From Streptomyces sp. NBC_01445 (lineage in GTDB: Bacteria > Actinomycetota > Actinomycetes > Streptomycetales > Streptomycetaceae), in the NCBI RefSeq assembly GCF_035918235.1, contig NZ_CP109485.1, positions 496,001 to 560,000 of the forward strand: DNA of 64,000 nucleotides, written 5' to 3'. This document shows positions 9,757 through 18,916 of the stretch, piece by piece (within the stretch, counting starts at the first letter, position 1; each line of letters opens with the position of its first letter). A model generated the notes under the pieces. The model was not told where the DNA came from. It saw nothing but the letters and a program-made list of their open reading frames with translations, and made no database searches. The position numbers and the translations under genes are program-made.

Positions 9757-10167
9757 ACTGCGCGACTGCCCCGCCCGACCTCGAACAGCCGGCCCAACGA
9801 GCCGCCCACACAAGGGTCCTGCGGACAGCAGGACGGCTCCCACACGATCGCGGCGCCTCACCTCGGACCTCGGAACAGGGCGGTCTGCACGCGGGGACAG
9901 CCTCTTGTTCTCGAGTTCGGGTTGCGAGGGGCGGTCACCGAGTTCGCCACGAACGTCGACCTCGCCACCGCACCGAACCGTGCAGTGACTTTACGTGAAG
10001 ACGTATCGCCGGACAGTGCATCCACACTCATGACGATCCTGGGTCGATCCTGTGCATCTTTGCAGGCCGCGACAGAGATATCGGACGAGGCCACCCATCT
10101 CCCCGCCCACCCCCTCCCCACACCGTGATAACACGGAGTAACTAAAATCGAGGAGGGCTACGACCGC
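9757..10167. other. Intergenic region with small palindrome before yceI-like gene
   Basis: No gene is seen in about 410 bases. Near its 3' end is CCGTGATAACACGG (10123-10136), two 5-bp arms around ATAA, followed by an AT-rich run (GTAACTAAAAT). That pair could be an operator and promoter for the YceI gene at 10168. This is inference only. Confidence 0.4.
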
Positions 10168-10824
10168 ATGGGTATCTTCAGCCGTCGCCAGAGCACGACC
10201 ATCGAGCCGACGCCTGCCGCCGGCCCCCGTACGCCCTTCCCCGACGACACCGCCGGCGCCACGCTCGACCCCGCCCTTCGCGCACTCACCGGGCAATGGA
10301 CCATCGACCGCCCCCACAGCCGCATCGGCTTCTCCGTACGCCACGCCATGGTCACCACCGTCCGCGGCGCCTTCGCCGACTACGACAGCACCCTGTACTT
10401 CGACGGAGCCCGCCCCTCCCAGTCCCGGGCCGAGATCACCATCCGGGTCGCCAGCGTCGACACCGGCGTCGAACAACGCGACGCCCACCTCATCGGCACC
10501 GACTTCTTCGACGCCCGCCGCCACCCGGAGATGACCTTCCGCAGCACCTCCACCACCCACGAAGGCAAAGAGACCTTCCGCATGACGGGCGACCTGACCA
10601 TCCGCGGCGTCACCCGGCCCGTCGAACTCCAACTCGACTACCTCGGCTCCGTCCTCGACCCCTTCGGCTACGAGCGGGCCGGCTTCGACGCCACCACCAC
10701 CATCGACCGCACCCAATGGGGCCTCGTCTACAACCAACGCCTCGAAGCAGGCGGCACCATGGTCAGCGAAAAAGTCCGCCTGCAGTTCGACATCTCCGCC
10801 ATCCGCTCCACACCCATCGCCTAG
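10168..10824 (+). CDS. YceI family protein
   Basis: Lipocalin-like beta-barrel protein of 218 residues; family members bind polyisoprenoid-type lipids. Family hallmarks are clear: LTGQWTIDRPHSRIGFSVRHAMVTTVRGAFADYDSTLYFDG (about 41-81), SVDTGVEQRDAHLIGTDFFDARRHPEMTFRST, and GDLTIRGVTRPVELQLDYLG. There is no signal peptide: it begins MGIFSRRQ and has a 35-residue proline-rich lead, so it is probably cytoplasmic, as in many actinobacterial copies. The start ATG has GAGGAGGGC upstream. It stands alone. Confidence 0.92.
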   Translation: MGIFSRRQSTTIEPTPAAGPRTPFPDDTAGATLDPALRALTGQWTIDRPHSRIGFSVRHAMVTTVRGAFADYDSTLYFDGARPSQSRAEITIRVASVDTGVEQRDAHLIGTDFFDARRHPEMTFRSTSTTHEGKETFRMTGDLTIRGVTRPVELQLDYLGSVLDPFGYERAGFDATTTIDRTQWGLVYNQRLEAGGTMVSEKVRLQFDISAIRSTPIA

Positions 10825-11607
10825 CCGCACCACCCCGCACAAAAACCCCCACTCCCCCACCACGACAGGTGGGAGCACCGGTCCCTTGTGACAGGCCAGG
10901 AAGAACCAGAGGCCGCCGCGTCCTCCGCGGCCGTCGCACCTCCACGGCCTTCACCTCGTCCACCATCCTGGCGAACTCGGCCCCGGCGAGGCGCTCGTAA
11001 TCGGCTTCATCGAAGGTGGCCTGCACGGCCACGGGACCGCTGGCACGGGACCGCTGATCCGAGTCCGACGACGAGATCATCGACCGCACCTTGGCCGTTC
11101 CGGCAGTGGCGGGCAGGCGGGTGAAGTCCCTGAGCCACGACACCGGACAGCCGACGCGTGCTCGGCCGGCAGGCCTGCCCGTCATCAGGTTCCGCCACGT
11201 TTTCGAGAAGGAACCGGACTGGGCGGCTCAGGAACCGCGCCGGGACGACGGGATGCGGCTCATCGGCGCGAGTAGCTGTTCGCCCAACGGAGAGAGGCGC
11301 GGTAAGCGACCTGCCCCACCTCAAAGGCCGAGTCCGGGAGTGCCGACGCTCGAGGCTTTGGCGCTCGGCTCTGGCGCGTGATTCCAAGCGGCGTATGTAC
11401 AGCCCGTCCTGCCCCGCGTACGCATCACGCAACGGGCGGCGTGCCAGTTCACAACGCGGCACAGTGGCTCGCCGCGAGCGCCTTCACGGTCAGCATCGGC
11501 AGCGAGCTCACCAAGGCGCCATTCGGGCGAAGATGGCACGGCTCCGGGGCTGAGTCGGCTGACGGGCGCGGCGGAGAGAACAACGGAGACACTCGGTCAG
11601 GCGCGGG
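10825..11607. other. Intergenic region with possible gene scrap
   Basis: About 780 bases. An imperfect stem (CCCACC at about 10856 against GGTGGGAG at about 10868) may terminate the YceI transcript. On the minus strand near 10940-11080 the reading SSSDSDQRSRASGPVAVQATFDEADYERLAGAEFARMVDEVKAVEV looks protein-like, but it has no clear start, end or family. It may be a relic. Nothing else is supported. Confidence 0.4.
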
Positions 11608-13467
11608 TCAGGGTTCTTCCGGGCCCTCCTCGTCGAGTTCGAACCAGACCGTCTTCCCCTCCGGTTCGGGGCGGATGTTCCACCGGTGGGCCAGCAGGTC
11701 GAGGAGGACGAGGCCGCGTCCGGAGGAGGAGAGTTCGCCGGGGGCGCGCCGGTGCGGGACCTCGTCGCTGCGGTCGGTGACCTCCACGCGCAGTCGTCGC
11801 CGGCCTGGGGCAACGCCGCTGATTTCGGCCCGAAGGACAGCGGCATGATCGGTGTGGATCAGTACGTTCCCGAGGAGTTCGGAGACGAGCAGGAGGACCG
11901 TGTCAACCTGCTCCGGCCGTGCCCAGTCGTGGAGCAGGCCCTGGAATTCGATCCGCGCGTCGGCGAGTCCCTGGGCCTGATCCTGTTCGAGAGTGAAGCG
12001 CAGATGCCGCCCGGCCCGGTTCGCATGCACATCCGACGGGTCTCGGCGCAGGAGCAGCAGCGCGATGTCGTCCTCCGTGAAGGAGGCGCCGGGTTGGTCG
12101 CCCGCCTCTGCGGGGGACGGGGCCACGACCGCGTTCAGAAGCCGGTCCGCCAGGCCGTCGAGGTCTTCAGGACCGCCCGGGGTCAGCGCATCGCGCACAC
12201 GGAGCCAACCGGAGTACATGTCGTGTCCGCCGGACTCGATCAGACCGTCGGTGCAGAGCATGAGGATCTCGTTCTCGCGCAGGGAGACGACGCTGACCGG
12301 GTAGTCGTCCTCCCCTAGGTCGAGCCCGAGGGGCAGCCCACCCCGCACGTGCTTGAGCAGACAGGTTCCGTCCGGCAGACGCAGCACGGGATGCGGGTGC
12401 CCGGCCCGGGCGATGCGCAGGACGCCGCTGGCGGGATCGGCCTCCAGGTAGATACAGGTGGCGAAGCGACCTTCGCCCAGTGACGTCAGGAAGCGGGACG
12501 CGCGCACCAGGACGGCGTCGGGGCCGTGGCCCTCGGCGGCGTAGGCGTGGATGGCGGTACGCAGTTGCGACATCAGCCCGGCGGCCTGCACATCGTGGCC
12601 CTGGACATCGCCGATCACCACGCCGAGGCGCCCGCCGGGCAGGAGGATGCTGTCGAACCAGTCACCGCCGACCATGAGGCCCCCGCCGGTGGGCACGTAC
12701 CGGCCTGCGACGGTGAGGCCGTCGACACCGGGGGCGATCCGGCTCATGCTGCTGCGCAGGCCCTGGGAGAGTGCGCGGTCCGCCTGACCGTCGTACGACT
12801 GCTCGATGCTCTGGCCGAGCAAGCGGGCCACGGTCAACAGGAACGTGCCCAGACCGCCGGTCATCGGTACCGGGGCGTCGAAGGCCGCCATCCATACGCT
12901 GGTGAGCTGGCTGTACGTCGTCAGGGGCAGGAAGGCCCATGCCTCGTAGCCCTGCTTTCCTGCGGGTTCCCAGGCGGACGGGAAGCGGTCTCGATACTCC
13001 TGCGGGGAGGCCAGGAAGACGGGGCGCCCGGTCCGGGCCACCTGCGCCGCCGGATGAATCGTGCCGAGAGGCAGTCGAAGCGCGTCGACCTCGCCGTCGC
13101 GGAAGCCGACCTGACCCACGCACTTCAGGACTTCGCGGTCGGACCGGAACACCGCCTGACCGCACAACGGCAGGGTGGCGTCAGCCAGCTGGGAGATCAG
13201 GGTGAGCGCCTCCCCGAGCGATGCGGACCGCGCCAGGGCGTGCCCCGTCACGAGCAGGTCGGCTCCGCGGTGGCGCGTCCACTCGGACGCCTTGGCGGAT
13301 CCGGCGGCGGTCGGGCCCGCCAACCGATTGAGTGTCGCGAGCTGGCGCACCTCGGCGTCGTACTCCTCCGAATCGCCGCTCTCGCGCCCGCCACCCACCT
13401 GCGGCACTCCCGTCTGCTCGGCGCACTCTGCCTTTCGCTCCTCCCATGTTCCGTCGATCCGCCCCAC
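11608..13467 (-). CDS. GAF/SpoIIE phosphatase/HATPase regulator
   Basis: A 619-residue cytoplasmic signalling protein of the type abundant in Streptomyces, expected to control an anti-sigma/anti-anti-sigma switch. A GAF-like sensor at about 70-220 is followed by a PP2C-type SpoIIE phosphatase at about 245-440. Metal-binding acidic residues are visible in GGDWFD (Asp269), IGDVQGHD, LCTDGLIE and EDDIALLLLR. A C-terminal GHKL/HATPase domain at about 475-610 has LLLVSELLGNVLIHT (Asn box) and SGRGLVLLD. Carrying both phosphatase and kinase-like domains suggests opposing action on an antagonist protein. None is encoded next to it, so its partner is elsewhere. It starts at GTG 13467. Confidence 0.92.
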   Translation of the reverse strand: MGRIDGTWEERKAECAEQTGVPQVGGGRESGDSEEYDAEVRQLATLNRLAGPTAAGSAKASEWTRHRGADLLVTGHALARSASLGEALTLISQLADATLPLCGQAVFRSDREVLKCVGQVGFRDGEVDALRLPLGTIHPAAQVARTGRPVFLASPQEYRDRFPSAWEPAGKQGYEAWAFLPLTTYSQLTSVWMAAFDAPVPMTGGLGTFLLTVARLLGQSIEQSYDGQADRALSQGLRSSMSRIAPGVDGLTVAGRYVPTGGGLMVGGDWFDSILLPGGRLGVVIGDVQGHDVQAAGLMSQLRTAIHAYAAEGHGPDAVLVRASRFLTSLGEGRFATCIYLEADPASGVLRIARAGHPHPVLRLPDGTCLLKHVRGGLPLGLDLGEDDYPVSVVSLRENEILMLCTDGLIESGGHDMYSGWLRVRDALTPGGPEDLDGLADRLLNAVVAPSPAEAGDQPGASFTEDDIALLLLRRDPSDVHANRAGRHLRFTLEQDQAQGLADARIEFQGLLHDWARPEQVDTVLLLVSELLGNVLIHTDHAAVLRAEISGVAPGRRRLRVEVTDRSDEVPHRRAPGELSSSGRGLVLLDLLAHRWNIRPEPEGKTVWFELDEEGPEEP

Positions 13468-13978
13468 CTCGCCTGCTCACTCACGCCCCGGCGCCCTTCG
13501 ACCTCCCGATCCGGATCGAACGCGTTGACGGATGCGGACCGGCGGGACGGAGATCGACAGGCGCCGCTTTGACGACGTTGTCGAGGTTCAGTCGCGGCTG
13601 AGGTGAGTCGGCCCTCGAATGCGATCCAAGACGCCGGGGAAGGCGAGGCGCCGGGGACACCGCCCTCTGCTGCCAGCCCACCGTTCATCGATGTCGTCTG
13701 CGCCTGCATCCCTAGCTCCCTCCGAAGCCCGCTCGCACGACAGCGTCACCGCACCGGTCCTGCGCACCGACGTCCTCACCGCGTTAGCCGTCCGGGGTGC
13801 CATAGGGATTTCCTATACCGCCTGCTGACATTTCGTCTTTGCCTCTCACTATTTTCCGTACGTACCGTGAAACAGCTCGACGAGGTGCTCACCGTGATTT
13901 CTCCGAGGAATCGCGGTCTGCGCAAGTCGATCCTTTTCCGTCGAGCGGACTGACACACGAATTGAGAGGACCGGTGGC
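13468..13978. other. Intergenic divergent promoter region
   Basis: About 510 bases between the minus-strand SpoIIE gene and the plus-strand SDR gene. No gene or strong repeat was recognised. It must hold the promoters of both neighbours. Confidence 0.45.
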
Positions 13979-14752
13979 ATGACCACGATCGAGAACGGAT
14001 CGGGAATGCGAGAACTCGCGGGAAAGCGGGCCCTGGTCACGGGTGGTTCTCGCGGAATCGGAGCGGCCGTCGTGCGCCAACTCCTGGACGCGGGTGCCGA
14101 GGTGCTCACGACTGCCAGGTCGGCGACAAGCACGGTGCCGGAAGGGGCCACCTTCGTGGCGGCCGATGTGCGGACAGTGGCTGGAGCACAGGCGCTCGCC
14201 GTAGCCGCACAGGAGGTGCTCGGCGGGGTGGACATCCTGGTCCACAACGCGGGTGGGGCGCGACCTCACGAGGGCAGCGCGGCCATCCCCGACGAGGAGT
14301 GGCAGAACGCGCTGGACCTGAACTTCCTGGCGTCGGTGCGGCTGGACTCGCTGCTGCTGCCGGGGATGCGGGAACGGCGTTCGGGGGTCATCGTGCACAT
14401 CTCATCGGCCGCGGTCCTCACCCCAGTAGGACCGTTCCTGCACTACACGGCGGCGAAGGCGGCACTGGAGAACTACAGCCGGGGACTGGCCGTGGAACAG
14501 GCCCCGTTCGGAGTCCGGGTCAACTCTGTGTCTCCCGGCAGAGTCGCCACTCCCGGTGGCGAAGAGACGCGGGAGCAGTGGGCGCGCCTGGATCTGGCGC
14601 CGGGCCAGAACGACTCCACCACCGCGCCGCTGGGGCGCGATGGCCGGCCCGACGACATCGCCCAGGCGGTGCTGTTCCTCGCGTCCGGCCGGGCGAGCTG
14701 GCTGACCGGGAGCAGTCTCGTCGTGGACGGCGGCGAATTCCCCAGGGGCTGA
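13979..14752 (+). CDS. SDR family oxidoreductase
   Basis: Classical short-chain dehydrogenase/reductase of 257 residues using NAD(P). It shows the cofactor motif TGGSRGIG (about 20-27), NAGG (about 91-94), catalytic Ser in ISSAAV (about 141-146), and the YTAAK motif with Tyr and Lys (about 159-163). It ends with the usual SSLVVDGGEFPRG. The start ATG sits behind GAGAGGACCGGTGGC. It converges on the LysR gene at 14822 with about 70 bases between. The substrate cannot be read from the sequence. Confidence 0.92.
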   Translation: MTTIENGSGMRELAGKRALVTGGSRGIGAAVVRQLLDAGAEVLTTARSATSTVPEGATFVAADVRTVAGAQALAVAAQEVLGGVDILVHNAGGARPHEGSAAIPDEEWQNALDLNFLASVRLDSLLLPGMRERRSGVIVHISSAAVLTPVGPFLHYTAAKAALENYSRGLAVEQAPFGVRVNSVSPGRVATPGGEETREQWARLDLAPGQNDSTTAPLGRDGRPDDIAQAVLFLASGRASWLTGSSLVVDGGEFPRG

Positions 14753-14821
14753 CGCCGGCATAATTCCGGAACGCCAGTTTCGACAAAAGAAATTCAGCGG
14801 CGCCCGCTTCCTTCTCGGCCG

Positions 14822-15718
14822 TCAGGACGCGGGCGAGAAAGAAGCGGACTCGGACCAGGTCTCATGACGCAGGAGTTCGAGGAGGGCCCTCTCCGCCGGG
14901 CCCGCGCCGGGCCGGACCACGGCGATGACGGGCTGGGACACGACCGGGAAAACCGGGCGCACGAGGTGCTCGTAACCGTGGGGCACCGCGGAGGCCGGGA
15001 CGAGCGTCACCCCAAGGCCGTGGGCGGCCCAGCGCACGGCCGTCGCCGTCTGGGACACGCGGGCGGCCGTGGTCGGGGCCAGATCGTTGTCCCGCAGTAC
15101 GTTCAGCAGTACGCCGTCGAGCGCGCTGTCGCGGTCGAACCTCACCCACGGCTCACTCTCCAGTTCGCGCAGCTCGACCCGGTCCGCGGCAAGTTGCCGG
15201 TGCCCGGCGGCAAGGGCCACGACGAACTCCTCGTCGCCGAGGTGGTGGGCGTCGGCGGGGCTCTGCTCGCACGCCGCCATCAGGGCCAGGTCAAGCACGC
15301 CCCGTCGCCCCAGCCGCTCCAGCTCGGCGGAGCTCGGCTCCTCGAAGACGGTGACCTCCAGCCGCGGGAAGCGGCGACGCAGCGAGCCCAGTGCACCCGG
15401 CAACTGCCGCGTGCCAAAGCCCATTTGCACCGCTACCACCAGCTCACCGACCAGCTCATCGGCACCGGCCCGCGCCGTGGCCCTCGCCCGTCGCGCCGCG
15501 CTCACCGCGGCCTCCGCCTCCCTCAGGAACGCGCGGCCGACCACGGTGGGCACCAGTCCGGTCGGCGTGCGGGCGAACAGTTCCACGCCGAGTTCCCGCT
15601 CCAGGCCGCGGATCTGCTGGGACACCGACGGTTGAGCGACGTGCAGCCGCTCCGCGGCCGCCGTCACCGAGCCCTCCTCGGCGATGGCCAGGGCGTACTC
15701 GAACTGACGAAGACTCAT
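14822..15718 (-). CDS. LysR family transcriptional regulator
   Basis: A 298-residue regulator. The N-terminal winged helix is MSLRQFEYALAIAEEGSVTAAAERLHVAQPSVSQQIRGLERELGVELFART, followed by a LysR substrate-binding domain. I use ATG 15718 because the helix-turn-helix begins right there and CGGGAG lies upstream; a frame extending to 15817 adds 33 unlikely residues. LysR proteins commonly control a divergent gene, which here is the broken maleylpyruvate-isomerase-like gene at 15985. The regulator may have lost its target. Confidence 0.92.
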   Translation of the reverse strand: MSLRQFEYALAIAEEGSVTAAAERLHVAQPSVSQQIRGLERELGVELFARTPTGLVPTVVGRAFLREAEAAVSAARRARATARAGADELVGELVVAVQMGFGTRQLPGALGSLRRRFPRLEVTVFEEPSSAELERLGRRGVLDLALMAACEQSPADAHHLGDEEFVVALAAGHRQLAADRVELRELESEPWVRFDRDSALDGVLLNVLRDNDLAPTTAARVSQTATAVRWAAHGLGVTLVPASAVPHGYEHLVRPVFPVVSQPVIAVVRPGAGPAERALLELLRHETWSESASFSPAS

Positions 15719-15984
15719 CGACTCCCGTTCCCTCGCTGCGGCGGACCGGGGCCCACCCGTTGTCATCGTTGTGACAGTGAGTAACTCCGTTCCGCCGGCG
15801 GGCATTCCCGTAGACACGGCCGGAGCCGATCAGCTCTTGGTAGCCGCTCTTGGTAGCAGGTGCCGGCAACTGGCGGGCGGCATGGAGACACCTGCCTCGT
15901 CCGAGGGCGCGCGGCCCCTGCTCCCCGCCCGCCGCGTCGGCTGATCGCTGTCCGACGGTCGGAGCACGGCGATAGACACTCAGC

Positions 15985-16446
15985 GTGGAAAAGACTCTGG
16001 AGTTCGCCGTCCTGCTGCGGCTGATCGACGAACGCTCAACCGCCTTCCGGGCCGCCGTCGCCTCCGCGCCAAGCCTCGACCTGCAGGTACCGCCCTGCCC
16101 CGAGTGGACGCTGCTCGATCTGGTGCAACACCTGGGCGAGAGGCGCCCCTTCTGGGCCGCCACCGTCGCCGCGGGGCCTGCCGACGCTCCCCCTGCCGAG
16201 ACCGCTTCGGAGGGCGCCCCGGCCGCGCCTCAGGACCGCGAGGCCCTGCCGTCCTGGTTGACCACATCGACCCAGTAGCTTCTGGACGCACTGCAGCAGG
16301 CCGGCCCGGATCGCGGGTGCTGGACGTGGTGGAGTACGTCGCAGTCGCCGCAGACGTCCGGTGCCGTCGCTCGGCACCAGGTCCAGGAGATCGCGCTCCA
16401 CACCTACGACGCCCAGATCACCGTGGGTGCCCCGCAGCCGCTGCCA
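15985..16446 (+). pseudogene. Mycothiol-dependent maleylpyruvate isomerase-like gene, amber stop and truncated
   Basis: Starting at GTG 15985 the frame reads an MDMPI N-terminal (DinB-like) domain, LDLQVPPCPEWTLLDLVQHLGERRPFWAA. It then meets TAG at 16276-16278 and continues in the same frame as LLDALQQAGPDRGCWTWWSTSQSPQTSGAVARHQVQEIALHTYDAQITVGAPQPLP to about 16446. The post-stop segment (CWTWW...RHQVQE...HTYDAQ) is the conserved second half of the same domain, so the stop interrupts one gene. Homology ends after PQPLP and the C-terminal domain is missing. Intact family members use mycothiol, the actinobacterial thiol. This copy is presumably inactive unless the TAG is read through. Confidence 0.8.
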
Positions 16447-16634
16447 CCTCGCCCAGCCCGGCCGCACGTCCTCTCAATCCTCATGGACCCGCGACATAGA
16501 CGCAGCGCCGAGGCGGGACGCCCTGGGAATCAGCCACATCGCAGGGTGGCCGTGCCGCCCACCCTGCTCACGGCTACGGGATGCGCCACAGGGCTCCGAC
16601 GGCACGGGAGAAGGACCGATTCGTGCGCTCGGCG

Positions 16635-16976
16635 TCAGGTGAGGTCTTCGTGGTCGGCGATGATTTCGGTCTCGTACTGGTCGATGATCTGTTGAGGGGT
16701 ACGGCCGGTGTGGTGGGCGAGGTCGTTGATGGCGGTGGTGGCCCAGTTCGCCACCGACAGCGCCAGGGCCATCAACTGGTCGTCGCCGAACGTACTTTTG
16801 ACGCCCAGCAGGTACGCAAAGTTGAGATACGGAACCAGCTGGGGGTCGCCGGCCTGGCCGATGCCGGCGCGGAGCATCTCGATGGTGGTCCGGGTGGCTT
16901 CCTCGTGTTCCGGCAGCAGTCGCTGTCGCTCGACCTGCACATGGGCGATCATCTGGCGGCGTGCGAGCGGGTCCAC
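16635..16976 (-). CDS. Hypothetical 113-residue protein
   Basis: A short, mostly helical protein with acidic ends (MDPLARRQMIAHVQVERQRLLPEHEEA ... TPQQIIDQYETEIIADHEDLT). It starts at GTG 16976, with GGAAAGGGG upstream. Composition and codon use look genuine, but I do not recognise the family. It lies just downstream of the broken methyltransferase gene in the same direction. Confidence 0.6.
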   Translation of the reverse strand: MDPLARRQMIAHVQVERQRLLPEHEEATRTTIEMLRAGIGQAGDPQLVPYLNFAYLLGVKSTFGDDQLMALALSVANWATTAINDLAHHTGRTPQQIIDQYETEIIADHEDLT

Positions 16977-17012
16977 CCTGCGCCCCTTTCCGCGGGAGAT
17001 TCGCTGCTGTGG

Positions 17013-17474
17013 TCATGGGGGGTGCGCGCAGCAGGACAAGGGTTCCGTTGTAGGTCGGGCGGCTGAGCAGGTGGCCGAACCCTTCGTCCCAGGCGCCCGA
17101 GCCGAGGGCGCGGCGCAGGGATGTGTCGAAGTCCTGGCGGGCGCGGTCGTCGACGACGCTCCAGGCCGAGCAGGCTTGGCGGGCGGCGGGGTCGAGGAGG
17201 AGTTCGGGTCGTAGTACGCCTCATTGAAGCCGTCCGTGCAGTCCAGCGGGATGGGAACGGGCTGGATGGTGGTGGTGCCGCCGAGCGTGGCCGTGAGTCG
17301 GTCCATGGGTGGGTAGCGGCGCGCTTCGGTCTCCAGGACGTCGGGGGCGTGCTCGTAGAGCCAGAAGTCGCGAACGCGCGCGGGGTCGCAGGTCAGGACC
17401 ACGACGGGGCCGTGGGTGACGCGTCGCATCTCACGCAGCCCAGCTTCGCCGTCGGACCACTGATGGACGGTCAA
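17013..17474 (-). pseudogene. SAM methyltransferase, C-terminal part, split by IS and frameshifted
   Basis: The minus strand from 17474 reads LTVHQWSDGEAGLREMRRVTHGPVVVLTCDPARVRDFWLYEHAPDVLETEARRYPP...DCTDGFNEAYY, the second half of a class I SAM-dependent methyltransferase. After EAYY (about 17210) the reading moves to another frame: the current frame gives DPNSSSTPP, while the neighbouring one gives RPELLLDPAARQACSAWSVVDDRARQDFDTSLRRALGSGAWDEGFGHLLSRPTYNGTLVLLRAPP, the expected continuation. This implies loss of one base. The 5' part lies at 18974-19281 on the other side of the TnpB element. Confidence 0.85.
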
Positions 17475-17479
17475 CTTGA

Positions 17480-17500
17480 CCAGGCCCTGAAGGACCGGGC
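17480..17500 (-). repeat. Right-end hairpin of the TnpB element
   Basis: Imperfect stem of about eight pairs around CTGAA, a few bases inside the end next to the methyltransferase fragment. In IS200/IS605 elements such subterminal hairpins are TnpA recognition sites. The same stretch downstream of tnpB is where the guide RNA scaffold of TnpB elements usually ends. The exact RNA boundary cannot be read from sequence. Confidence 0.5.
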
Positions 17501-17552
17501 TTGGAGGTAGCGTCCAACTGGCTGCTGGGTGGGCTCCTCCGTCCAGTCACCC

Positions 17553-18752
17553 TTATGGGGTGGCAGGGACGCGTGACTCACGCCCCGCAGTCCACACAGC
17601 CTCGCCTTTGCGGGCGATGTTGTGGGAAGCGTTCCGGTCTGCGTGGGCAACGACCCCGCAGTTCCGGCAGGTGAAGAGGGCCTGGCTTGCCCGGTTCTTC
17701 TTGTCGATGTGGCCGCACTCGCAGCACTGCTGCGAGGTGTAGGCGGGATCGACGAAGACCAAGGGGACGCCGGCCCTGCGGGCCTTGTAGACGATGAAGT
17801 CTGCCAGCTGGGCAAAGGCCCAGGAGTGGAGCGCGACCCGTTGGGGCTTGCGGAGCCGTACCCTCTGCCGGATTCCCCTGAGTTCTTCCAGGGAGATCCC
17901 GGCCGAGGTGCGTTCAGCCTCGGTCACGATCGTCTTGGCGATGATGTGGTTCTGGTTCTTCGCGTGGCGCTGTTCGCGCCGGTTGCGCTTCTTCAACAGC
18001 CGCTTGGCGGACTTGGTGCCCTTAGCCTGGAGTTTCCTGCGCAGGTCGAGTTGCCGCTTGCGGTGGCGGTTCAGGCCGCGCCCGGCGGTTTTGTGGCCGG
18101 TGGATGTGGTGGCGATGTTGGCGATTCCAAGGTCTACGCCGATGAAGTGACCGGGCTCGTACTGCTCAGCCTCGGGAACGTCACACGTCGCGAGCAGGTA
18201 GAACACGCCGTCGCGTTCAATCAGGTCCGACTCGCCCTGCCGGTGGTCCCGGAGCGTCTTGAGTGCGTCAGGCGAACAGGCGAAGCGGACGTTCTTGGCC
18301 CGGCCGTCCACCGTCCAGATGGACACGGTCTGCGCGTCGTACTGCCAGCTCAAACACCGGTCGTCATACGGTTGCGCGGCCTCGGGCCTAAAAGCGATGG
18401 GCTTGGACTCGGCCTTGGTACGGCGCTTCGATCCAGACTTGCCGAGGTTCCCGGCACGGATGTTGGCCCTGAGGGTCGTGTAGGCATCGCGGGTCTTCTT
18501 GATGATGTGCTGGGCGGCCTGCGCCCCCAGTCCCCGCGACCGCAGTTCACCGTAGGTGTGCTTGCGCAGCTCGTACTCACGCGGAACACCGTGCTCGAAC
18601 GCCACCTCCGACACCCAGTTCGCGGCCTCGTTGACCGTGTGCAGCGTCACCGACAGCGCGGCGGCCTGCTCGGCCTCCGGCATCAACTTCACTTGCACGA
18701 CGATCTTCACACGGGCGATCGTATCGACCCATGTCACCATGCTGGGAGCCAA
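17553..18752 (-). CDS. tnpB: TnpB, RNA-guided nuclease of IS605-type element
   Basis: A 399-residue OrfB/TnpB protein, ancestral type to Cas12. The N-terminal domain starts ARVKIVVQVKLMPEAEQ (helix-turn-helix OrfB domain). The RuvC catalytic acids are all present: Asp207 in GVDLG, Glu289 in ISLEEL, Asp372 in HADRNASHN. The zinc ribbon is complete (Cys343/Cys346 and Cys362/Cys365), and the basic bridge region KRLLKKRNRREQRHAKNQN is at about 250-268. Length is typical. The start could be ATG 18752 or the more usual GTG 18710 (VKIVVQ). TnpB cuts DNA guided by RNA made from its own 3' end, and helps keep the element at its site after transposition. The protein looks intact although its transposase partner is not. 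Confidence 0.93.
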   Translation of the reverse strand: MAPSMVTWVDTIARVKIVVQVKLMPEAEQAAALSVTLHTVNEAANWVSEVAFEHGVPREYELRKHTYGELRSRGLGAQAAQHIIKKTRDAYTTLRANIRAGNLGKSGSKRRTKAESKPIAFRPEAAQPYDDRCLSWQYDAQTVSIWTVDGRAKNVRFACSPDALKTLRDHRQGESDLIERDGVFYLLATCDVPEAEQYEPGHFIGVDLGIANIATTSTGHKTAGRGLNRHRKRQLDLRRKLQAKGTKSAKRLLKKRNRREQRHAKNQNHIIAKTIVTEAERTSAGISLEELRGIRQRVRLRKPQRVALHSWAFAQLADFIVYKARRAGVPLVFVDPAYTSQQCCECGHIDKKNRASQALFTCRNCGVVAHADRNASHNIARKGEAVWTAGRESRVPATP

Positions 18753-18916
18753 ACCCCAATATTCGTAAGGGTCCCACGGTCGTCTACACCCTCCACGCCC
18801 ATTTGGTCTTCACACCCAAGTACCGGCGCGGACCGTTCACCGACGAGATCCTTCGACGCTGCGAGGAAGTCATGCGCGCCGTCTGCACCGACTTCGGCGC
18901 CCAGCTGCGGGAGTAG
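18731..18916 (+). pseudogene. tnpA: tnpA 5' fragment (Y1/HUH transposase)
   Basis: It reads MSPCWEPNPNIRKGPTVVYTLHAHLVFTPKYRRGPFTDEILRRCEEVMRAVCTDFGAQLRE, then TAG. This is the start of an IS200/IS605 TnpA, which is normally about 130-140 residues. Here it stops after 61, before the HUH motif (HVHLL) and the catalytic tyrosine. The 5' end overlaps the 5' end of tnpB by about 20 bases on the opposite strand, the usual divergent layout. The sequence after the stop passes straight into the terminal hairpin, so an internal deletion removed the rest. Confidence 0.85.

Noticed and set aside
12526..13572. Plus-strand frame of 348 codons
   Set aside because: Shadow of the SpoIIE-type gene.
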